Of a stretch of DNA of 20,212 bases, positions 15,793-20,212 are shown one piece after another. Positions within the stretch are counted from its first letter, which is position 1; every line of letters begins with the position of its first letter. The position numbers were made by a program, and so were the translations under genes. Origin of the DNA: Eubacteriales bacterium (GTDB taxonomy: Bacteria; Bacillota_A; Clostridia; Lachnospirales; Lachnospiraceae); assembly GCA_030527765.1 (NCBI GenBank), contig JAUNAE010000031.1, positions 1-20,212 of the forward strand, in the 5' to 3' direction. The notes beneath the pieces are model-generated. The model saw nothing but the letters and a program-made list of their open reading frames with translations. It made no database searches and was not told the origin of the DNA.

Positions 15793-15871
15793 AAATCCCT
15801 TTGGAATGTTATAAGTTTCCTCTTTACTGGATAAACCGGTAAGGAGGAAACTTATCCGTCCGAAGGGATTT
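15793..15871. terminator. Long bidirectional hairpin terminator between convergent genes
   Basis: AAATCCCTT (15793-15801) pairs with AAGGGATTT (15863-15871). GGA (15803-15805) pairs with TCC (15859-15861). ATAAGTTTCCTC (15811-15822) pairs with GAGGAAACTTAT (15844-15855). TTTAC and GTAAG continue the stem to an ATAAA loop (15831-15835). T-rich tails flank it in both directions (TTTTGTTT on plus, TTTCTTTATT on minus). The 79-base hairpin serves the cluster and the convergent fic gene. Confidence 0.88.
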
Positions 15872-15874
15872 TGT

Positions 15875-16861
15875 TTATTGTCGTATATATCGTTGATTGC
15901 GGCTTCTTGGCTTGTCCGGAATGGTCATATGGATTAATTTGGCATCTAATGCCGGCTTCAGATAATGAGTTCTAAAAGTATCTTTTGATTTCAGACCGAG
16001 TGCTTTCATCAAATTCACTGCTGTATATGGAATGTCATATTCCATAATATCCAGAAGTTTTTTGACTTGCTCGGAGTAAATTTCAATATTGGTTTCTGTT
16101 GAAATTGTATCTAAAATGTTGTCAATTTGATGCAGCATAAATTTGATGAAGGTTGTTGATGAGCCCTCTTTGTGACATACGGCAATCGCTTCATAATATT
16201 GTTCCTGAAATTTTTCTATTTGACTTTCCAGAGGGATGTATTCAAAGAGGTTTTTCCATTTTGATAAGATTGCAGTATGCCATAGTCTGGCCATTCTGCC
16301 GTTTCCGTCTGCAAATGGATGGATAAAGACAAATTCATAATGAAACACACTGCTGAGAATCAGGGGATGAACTTCGGATCTGGCATCATTCATCCATGCA
16401 AACAATTCTTCCATTAATAAAGAAATTAATCTGGCGGGAGGCGCCATAAAAATACACTGATCCCCATGAAATACGCCTTCTTCTCCGCTTCTGAACATTC
16501 CTGATTCTTCAACCAGATATTTTGTCATTACTCCATGAAGTGCTTTGAGCTCATCAATATTGTAGGGATTAATATCCGGAAGTTTTTCATAGGCATCGTA
16601 GGCATTCTTAACTTCTTGAATTTCTTTTTGATCACCGAGCACAGTCTGGCCCTTGATTACATCGCGTACTTGCCCCAACGTTAAGGAATTGGCTTCGATA
16701 TGGAGAGAGGAATGGATGGATTTGATTCGATTGTTTTTTCTGAGATGAGGTTTGGAATCCAGCTTGGATGTCGCATCGATTCGCCCGATTTTCTCAGATA
16801 TGGAAGATACAAGGGATAGAATTTCATAATCTACCTCAAAAGGTGGTATGTATTTTTGCAT
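15875..16861 (-). CDS. Fic-domain AMP-transferase (adenylyltransferase) with C-terminal winged helix
   Basis: Fic enzymes transfer AMP (or a related phospho-group) from a nucleotide to a hydroxyl side chain of a target protein. The 328-residue product has an intact HPFADGNGRMAR motif at 181-192, including the catalytic His181, Asp185 and Arg189. An N-terminal inhibitory-helix motif SSLHIEAN at 51-58 (S-x-x-x-E-A) is close to the (S/T)xxxE(G/N) consensus and implies self-inhibition by Glu56. Residues about 262-328 look like a winged helix (PYTAVNLMKALGLKSKDTFRTHYL). The start is ATG at 16861, with GAGGG (complement of 16868-16872) 6 bases upstream. This stand-alone type is common in gut bacteria; targets are unknown. 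The gene converges on the glycopolymer cluster and looks AT-richer than it. Paired 12-bp direct repeats around its promoter suggest autoregulation through the winged helix. Confidence 0.93.
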   Translation of the reverse strand: MQKYIPPFEVDYEILSLVSSISEKIGRIDATSKLDSKPHLRKNNRIKSIHSSLHIEANSLTLGQVRDVIKGQTVLGDQKEIQEVKNAYDAYEKLPDINPYNIDELKALHGVMTKYLVEESGMFRSGEEGVFHGDQCIFMAPPARLISLLMEELFAWMNDARSEVHPLILSSVFHYEFVFIHPFADGNGRMARLWHTAILSKWKNLFEYIPLESQIEKFQEQYYEAIAVCHKEGSSTTFIKFMLHQIDNILDTISTETNIEIYSEQVKKLLDIMEYDIPYTAVNLMKALGLKSKDTFRTHYLKPALDAKLIHMTIPDKPRSRNQRYIRQ

Positions 16862-16872
16862 GACGAGCCCTC

Positions 16873-16908
16873 ACTTGCCTGTTAACTTACATGTTTACTT
16901 GCTATTTT
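16873..16908. repeat. Iteron set 1: three 12-bp direct repeats over the fic -10 and start region
   Basis: On the plus strand, ACTTGCCTGTTA (16873-16884), ACTTACATGTTT (16885-16896) and ACTTGCTATTTT (16897-16908) run head to tail with an exact 12-bp period. The 29 bases 16873-16901 match 16937-16965 at 27 positions, 64 bp away. They cover the fic -10 box and predicted transcription start, where a bound protein would repress. Confidence 0.65.
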
Positions 16909-16932
16909 ACATCCGAAAAAAGAGAAATTCAA
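16904..16932 (-). promoter_or_regulatory. Promoter of fic, between two iteron sets
   Basis: Read on the minus strand, TTGAAT (16927-16932) is followed after 17 bases by TAAAAT (16904-16909), with a TG directly before the -10. The predicted transcript starts near 16897. One repeat set overlaps the -10 and start; the other begins 5 bases upstream of the -35. Confidence 0.6.
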
Positions 16933-16936
16933 GGCA

Positions 16937-16984
16937 ACTTACCTATTAACTTACATGTTTACTTGTATGTTGAGTTGCACATGC
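16937..16984. repeat. Iteron set 2: four 12-bp direct repeats upstream of the fic -35
   Basis: ACTTACCTATTA (16937-16948), ACTTACATGTTT (16949-16960), ACTTGTATGTTG (16961-16972) and a weaker AGTTGCACATGC (16973-16984) are tandem with a 12-bp period. The first 29 bases nearly duplicate the other set (27 of 29). This set also lies upstream of the divergent SGNH hydrolase gene, so it could influence both. Confidence 0.65.
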
Positions 16985-17004
16985 TATAAAGAAAAGCTAT
17001 AACC

Positions 17005-17033
17005 AGATCAAATATACTTATATTAACTATAAT
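17005..17033 (+). promoter_or_regulatory. Possible promoter of the SGNH hydrolase gene
   Basis: A perfect TATAAT (17028-17033) lies 108 bases before the start codon, but the hexamer 17 bases upstream (AGATCA) is a poor -35. A competing weak candidate is TTGTAT (16963-16968) with TATAAA (16985-16990). The rest of the 16985-17141 leader shows no clear structure. Confidence 0.25.
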
Positions 17034-17141
17034 CTGTGAAAACTGATAAAATAAATGATGAAAAACAGATGCATGGGAAAGTGATAAAGGGGCTTGGGAA
17101 TGTCCACATTACTTACCGATGCAGTTCACAGGGAGATAGAT

Positions 17142-17789
17142 ATGAAACAGATTTTGTGCTTTGGAGATTCAAATACATGGGGCTACATGCCGGAGAGCAA
17201 AGAAAGATACCCTTGGGGTGTGCGTTGGACAAGTTTGCTGCAGCAATATTTTGAAAATCAGGACATTCGAATTATTGAAGATGGAATTGTAGGAAGAACG
17301 ACTTCCTTCGACGATCCGGTTCGCCCTTATCGCAATGGTGTGAAAGAGCTGCCGAGATCTCTGGAAGCAAATGATGGACTGGATGCGGTCGTGTTAATGC
17401 TTGGAACAAATGACTGCAAGGCGGCATACAATGCAGATGCCGGAAGAATTGCAGCCGGAATCGAAACGCTGATTCGACAGATCCGGCAGAACGACGCAAA
17501 CACAAAAATTCTTCTGATGTCTCCGATTCACCTTGGCACAGAAGTATGGAGAGAATCCTATGATCCGGAGTTTGATCGATTCTCCGTAGAAGTTTCAAAG
17601 GAATTGGAATCCGAATATCGAATGCTGGCACATAAGTATGAGATTGCCTTTCTTGCAGCCAGTGATTATGCAAAACCAAGTGACCGGGACATGGAACATA
17701 TGGACGAAGAGGGACATAAGAATCTGTCAATGGCGGTGTACGGAAAACTGTCGGAACTGCTGGACGATCATAAAGAGATGGCGGCGTAA
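17142..17789 (+). CDS. SGNH-family arylesterase/acyltransferase
   Basis: ATG at 17142 is chosen over the frame-open 17094 because GGGAG (17131-17135) is 6 bases upstream and the family core begins at once. The 215-residue protein has block I GDSNTWG at 8-14 (nucleophile Ser10), GRTTSFDDP at 51-59, block III GTND at 88-91, and D183-x-x-H186 (DMEH) as the catalytic Asp-His pair. The spacing and the segments RWTSLL, IIEDGIVGRTT and VLMLGTNDCK closely resemble the mycobacterial acyltransferase/arylesterase group (MsAcT type), which hydrolyses short-chain esters and can transfer acyl groups. There is no signal peptide, so it is cytoplasmic. The natural substrate is unknown. It stands alone, between fic on the other strand and a terminator. 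Confidence 0.88.
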   Translation: MKQILCFGDSNTWGYMPESKERYPWGVRWTSLLQQYFENQDIRIIEDGIVGRTTSFDDPVRPYRNGVKELPRSLEANDGLDAVVLMLGTNDCKAAYNADAGRIAAGIETLIRQIRQNDANTKILLMSPIHLGTEVWRESYDPEFDRFSVEVSKELESEYRMLAHKYEIAFLAASDYAKPSDRDMEHMDEEGHKNLSMAVYGKLSELLDDHKEMAA

Positions 17790-17791
17790 TA

Positions 17792-17836
17792 AGAGACCTT
17801 TGCTGAATGGATATCAGATTCAGCGAAGGTCTTTGT
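17792..17836 (+). terminator. Rho-independent terminator after the SGNH hydrolase
   Basis: GACCTTTGCTGAAT (17795-17808) pairs with ATTCAGCGAAGGTC (17818-17831), 14 pairs with one G-U, around a 9-base loop. A short T-rich tail (TTTGTGCTTTG) follows. It lies directly after the stop codon at 17787-17789. Confidence 0.75.
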
Positions 17837-17849
17837 GCTTTGTGATGTT

Positions 17850-17878
17850 TTGGCAGATATGTTATTATATTCTATAGA
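17850..17878 (+). promoter_or_regulatory. Promoter of fabZ-fabK
   Basis: TTGGCA (17850-17855), a 17-base spacer, and TATAGA (17873-17878) lie 66 bases before the fabZ start, just after the previous terminator. I see no clear fatty-acid regulator operator next to it. Confidence 0.55.
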
Positions 17879-17944
17879 ACGAAGCAATTCAGTAGCAATG
17901 AAGGTACGGAATAGATACGAATAGAAAAGTAAGGGGACGGTTAC

Positions 17945-18364
17945 ATGAACAGAGAAGAAATTATGAAAATCCTTCCACATCGAGACAATATGCTTCTGCT
18001 GGATGAGGCAGAGCTTGTGGATGGAACTGCGATAGGACGTTATACCGTGCGGGGAGATGAGTTCTTTCTGCAGGGGCATTTTCCGGGGAACCCGGTCGTG
18101 CCCGGAGTTATTCTGTGTGAGATTCTTGCACAGTCTGCCTGCATGCTGATGCAGGACGTAGAAACCGAGGGAGGTCTTCCTGTATATACCGGAATGAACC
18201 ATGTGAAGTTCCGTTCTCCTGTGAAGCCGGGAGATCAGGTGACTGCAGAATGTCGTATGAAGCGGGCACGTCATCCTTTTTATTTTGCAGAAGGAACCGT
18301 GTCGGTAGGGGACAGACTTTGCGTATCTGCAGAGTTCTCCTTCGCCATTGCAAAGATGGAGTAA
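17945..18364 (+). CDS. fabZ: 3-hydroxyacyl-ACP dehydratase
   Basis: FabZ removes water from 3-hydroxyacyl-ACP to give trans-2-enoyl-ACP in type II fatty-acid elongation, in the cytoplasm. The 139-residue length is normal for this hotdog-fold family. The catalytic His45 lies in FLQGHFPGNPVVPG and the catalytic Glu59 in ILCEILAQ, followed by the typical GMNHVKFRSPVKPGDQ strand. The N-terminal ILPHRDNMLLLDE is also standard. AAGGGG lies about 8 bases before ATG at 17945. It is followed after 92 bases by fabK, whose substrate it produces, so the pair forms a short elongation unit. The rest of the fab genes are not in the window. FabA-like isomerase activity cannot be excluded, but the sequence is FabZ-like. 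Confidence 0.95.
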   Translation: MNREEIMKILPHRDNMLLLDEAELVDGTAIGRYTVRGDEFFLQGHFPGNPVVPGVILCEILAQSACMLMQDVETEGGLPVYTGMNHVKFRSPVKPGDQVTAECRMKRARHPFYFAEGTVSVGDRLCVSAEFSFAIAKME

Positions 18365-18393
18365 GGATAGAAGAGTAGAAGTGAGGAAGAGAA

Positions 18394-18424
18394 TATGCTG
18401 ATGGCGGAATACGCAATCAGCATA
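18394..18424 (+). other. Stem-loop between fabZ and fabK
   Basis: TATGCTGAT (18394-18402) pairs with ATCAGCATA (18416-18424). Inside, GCG (18404-18406) pairs with CGC (18412-18414) around GAATA. No T-run follows, so readthrough to fabK is expected; it may protect or partition the message. Confidence 0.45.
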
Positions 18425-18456
18425 GATATGAAAAATAGAAAAGTCAGGGGATAATT

Positions 18457-19407
18457 ATGATTAAAACAGAAATTTGTGAATTACTGGGAATTCAGTATCC
18501 GGTATTTCAGGGAGGAATGGCCTGGATCGCAGACGGAAAACTGGCTGCGGCTGTATCGGAAGGCGGCGGACTTGGAATCATTGCAGCTGGCAATGCACCT
18601 GGAGATTATGTGAGAGAACAGATTCGACTGGCAAAAGAACTTACCAGGAAGCCAATCGGTGTGAACATTATGCTTTTGAGCCCATTTGCCGATGACGTAG
18701 CTCAGGTCGTAGTGGAAGAGAAAGTACCGGTAGTTACTACAGGGGCCGGAAATCCCGCAAAATACATGGATGCGTGGAAGGAGGCTGGAATCAAGGTGAT
18801 TCCGGTGGTTGCATCCGTGGCAATGGCAAAGCTTATGACGAAAGTTGGAGCCTCTGCTATGATTGCGGAGGGTGGCGAGAGCGGTGGTCATATTGGAGAA
18901 CTGACAACGATGGCTCTTGTTCCACAGATATGTGACGCGACGAATCTTCCGGTAATTGCCGCCGGTGGTATTGCGGATGGAAGAGGAGTTGCCGCTGCTT
19001 TCATGCTGGGTGCTGAGGGCGTGCAGATGGGAACTCGTTTTCTGAGTGCAGAAGAGTGTTCCATTCATCCAACCTATAAAGAAAGAATTCTGAAGGCCAA
19101 GGATCTGGGAACAATGGTGACAGGCAAGAGATCCGGACATCCGGTGCGCTGCCTGAGAACAGATTTTGCCAGAAATTATTTCAAAGCAGAGTACAGCGGA
19201 GTTTCCGATGAAGAACTGGATCGCATGGGAACGGGGGCTCTCCGTCTGGCGGTTCAGGAAGGCGATATGAAGAACGGCTGCTTCCTTGCAGGGCAGGTTG
19301 CCGCGATGGTGAAGAAGGAGCAGCCTGCGGCAGAAATCGTGCGGGAAGTGATGGAAGAGGCAGAACCGATTCTGAGAGGAGCCACACGTTTTATCTCTGT
19401 TGAGTAA
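18457..19407 (+). CDS. fabK: FMN-dependent enoyl-ACP reductase II
   Basis: FabK reduces trans-2-enoyl-ACP with NAD(P)H and FMN, the last step of each fatty-acid elongation cycle. The 316-residue TIM-barrel flavoprotein starts TEICELLGIQYPVFQGGMAW. It carries AEGGESGGHIGELTTM with His145, matching the catalytic His of pneumococcal FabK, and PVIAAGGIADGRG and GAEGVQMGTRFL as the FMN phosphate-binding strands. It is related to nitronate monooxygenases, but the His region, the length and the fabZ neighbour favour FabK. AGGGGAT lies about 7 bases before ATG at 18457. FabK is not inhibited by triclosan, unlike FabI, so the organism may be tolerant if this is its only reductase. Confidence 0.93.
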   Translation: MIKTEICELLGIQYPVFQGGMAWIADGKLAAAVSEGGGLGIIAAGNAPGDYVREQIRLAKELTRKPIGVNIMLLSPFADDVAQVVVEEKVPVVTTGAGNPAKYMDAWKEAGIKVIPVVASVAMAKLMTKVGASAMIAEGGESGGHIGELTTMALVPQICDATNLPVIAAGGIADGRGVAAAFMLGAEGVQMGTRFLSAEECSIHPTYKERILKAKDLGTMVTGKRSGHPVRCLRTDFARNYFKAEYSGVSDEELDRMGTGALRLAVQEGDMKNGCFLAGQVAAMVKKEQPAAEIVREVMEEAEPILRGATRFISVE

Positions 19408-19412
19408 GTAAC

Positions 19413-19441
19413 TTGACTTCTTTACACTCGCTTAATACAAA
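19413..19441 (+). promoter_or_regulatory. Promoter of the DUF4160 two-gene unit
   Basis: TTGACT (19413-19418), a 17-base spacer, and TACAAA (19436-19441) lie about 58 bases before the next start codon. CTTCTTT (19417-19423) and AAAGAAG (19439-19445) form an inverted repeat over the promoter, a possible operator. No clear terminator is seen after fabK. Confidence 0.45.
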
Positions 19442-19498
19442 GAAGGAAATAATTGGAAATGCATTGATAGGGTGATTTAATTAACAGGGGGATAAGTT

Positions 19499-19777
19499 AT
19501 GATGTATCCGTTTATGACACTGGAAGATCATACTGAGGTTGTGCATTCAGAATCTTATATAAAAGATAATGTTGAAACAGTGGATGTGTATTTTGAAAAA
19601 CCGGTCTATGGCGGCTTTCATTCTGCCTATTGCAGCTTACCATCGTATAAGTGGACAGAGATTGAAGGGTTCACGGAGGACGAATTGAAGTATTATCAGG
19701 AATTTCTTGAGTCGGTTGCACATATTGTGATACGTTTGGCAAGGGACGGAGGTTTCGACAATGCCGCAAATTTTTAA
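19499..19777 (+). CDS. Small acidic protein paired with a DUF4160 protein
   Basis: ATG at 19499 (or 19502) follows GGGGG (19487-19491) by 7 bases; 92 residues. The protein is acidic and has no signal peptide or membrane segment. Visible landmarks are MYPFMTLEDHTEVVHSE at the start, VDVYFEKPVYGGFHSAYCSLP in the middle, and a helical C terminus ending GGFDNAANF. I recognise this as a conserved small partner commonly found directly upstream of DUF4160 proteins in gut bacteria; no biochemical role is known to me. Its 3' end overlaps the next gene by 17 bases, implying translational coupling. The layout of two small overlapping genes with one promoter resembles a toxin-antitoxin module, but that function is only inferred. 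Confidence 0.75.
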   Translation: MMYPFMTLEDHTEVVHSESYIKDNVETVDVYFEKPVYGGFHSAYCSLPSYKWTEIEGFTEDELKYYQEFLESVAHIVIRLARDGGFDNAANF

Positions 19778-20036
19778 AGTAGGAGCATATCTCATTTATT
19801 TTGGTGCTAATGAAAATGATCCTGTAGAGCCGATTCATGTCCACGTATCAGAGGGAGTTCCTTCTGAAAATGCAACGAAGATTTGGATAACAAAGAATGG
19901 AAGATGTTTGCTTTGCCATAATAATTCTCAAATACCAAAACGGAAGTTGAGAGACATCATGGACATTATTGAGGCGAGACATACCGATATTGAAAGCAAG
20001 TGGATAAAATATTTTCATACTGTTTGTTACTATTGA
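19761..20036 (+). CDS. DUF4160 family protein
   Basis: ATG at 19761 lies inside the end of the upstream gene; GGGACGGAGG (19743-19752) provides a ribosome binding site. The product has 91 residues. It starts MPQIFKVGAYLIYFGANEND and contains PIHVHVSEG near residues 28-36, the HxH(V)-containing core of DUF4160 proteins. Then come TKIWITKNGRCLLCHNNSQIP and a helical, basic C terminus with IIEARHTDIESKWIKYF. DUF4160 proteins are often encoded beside a DUF2442-like or other small partner and have been regarded as possible toxin-antitoxin components; the activity is not established. The function of this copy is unknown. Confidence 0.8.
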   Translation: MPQIFKVGAYLIYFGANENDPVEPIHVHVSEGVPSENATKIWITKNGRCLLCHNNSQIPKRKLRDIMDIIEARHTDIESKWIKYFHTVCYY

Positions 20037-20212
20037 AACCGTTATCCATTACCAAAGGAATCAAGGTTGAACATAATGGAAGAGTGGCTCAATAGAATAT
20101 TTTTAGTTTTTTCGGTAAAAATAGTATGATTAATACATACAATAGTATGCAAAGAGTTAAGCTGATCGATCAAAGCATCAGCCAGAAGGGGTAAGTAACT
20201 TAGGGGGGGATT
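20037..20212 (+). other. Non-coding end region with a direct repeat and a probable ribosome binding site
   Basis: No gene is seen in these 176 bases. AATAGTATG occurs at 20120-20128 and again at 20141-20149, 21 bp apart; the first copy overlaps TATGAT (20125-20130), a possible -10 box with only a weak -35 (TTTAGT at 20102-20107). The same nine bases overlap the -10 of the leucine-rich-repeat gene at 305-313. A G-run (20203-20209) resembles the ribosome binding site before 19499, so a gene probably starts just beyond the window. Confidence 0.35.

Noticed and set aside
16873..16984. The 12-bp repeats as a CRISPR array
   Set aside because: The units are tandem without unique spacers, only three to four per set, and flank a promoter; no cas gene is near.
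17036..17254. A 72-codon frame upstream of and overlapping the SGNH hydrolase
   Set aside because: It overlaps the N-terminal core of the hydrolase in another frame and has neither a ribosome binding site nor recognisable content.
18394..18424. Hairpin between fabZ and fabK as a terminator
   Set aside because: No T-run follows the stem, and fabK begins 33 bases later with a good ribosome binding site, so co-transcription is more likely.

Overview
The window reads as a chromosomal segment of a low-to-moderate GC, Gram-positive anaerobe of the Clostridia, most likely Lachnospiraceae. The reasons are strong GGAGG-type ribosome binding sites, a C-terminal KTGD-type wall-sorting tail, FabK as enoyl-ACP reductase, TagD/TagF-type glycerol-phosphate chemistry, and Cys-rich leucine-rich repeats of a kind common in gut Firmicutes. 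No sequence search was possible, so this placement is by recognition.

Layout. Positions 1-286 hold the end of a wall-anchored surface protein and its terminator. A membrane-tethered leucine-rich-repeat protein follows (416-2038). From 2116 to 15790 lies a cell-surface glycopolymer cluster: a tandem-domain GT2 glycosyltransferase, a second GT2 with an in-frame stop before a recognisable C-terminal tail, a GT2-like protein that has lost its DXD motif and carries a coiled coil, glycerol-3-phosphate cytidylyltransferase (tagD), another GT2, a GT2 on the opposite strand, a polyprenyl-phosphate sugar-phosphate transferase, and three CDP-glycerol glycerophosphotransferase-family proteins. The last of these is fused to a GT4 glycosyltransferase. 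A long bidirectional hairpin terminator closes the cluster.

How the cluster may work (inference). TagD makes CDP-glycerol. The membrane transferase loads a sugar phosphate onto undecaprenyl phosphate. GT2 enzymes extend it, and the TagB/TagF-like enzymes add glycerol phosphate. The fused enzyme could alternate glycerol phosphate and a hexose, giving a teichoic-acid-like capsule or wall polymer. No flippase, ABC exporter, TagO/TagA pair or ligase is visible in the window.

The right flank is a set of unrelated units. These are a minus-strand Fic AMP-transferase whose promoter sits between two sets of 12-bp direct repeats, an SGNH arylesterase/acyltransferase, a fabZ-fabK pair, and a two-gene overlapping unit ending in a DUF4160 protein. 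This end looks AT-richer and more accessory.

The items most worth a second look are the iterons around the fic promoter, the GT2 stop codon followed by 33 conserved codons, the DXD-less coiled-coil GT2 protein, the TagF-GT4 fusion, and a small intergenic repeat found upstream of three transcription units.
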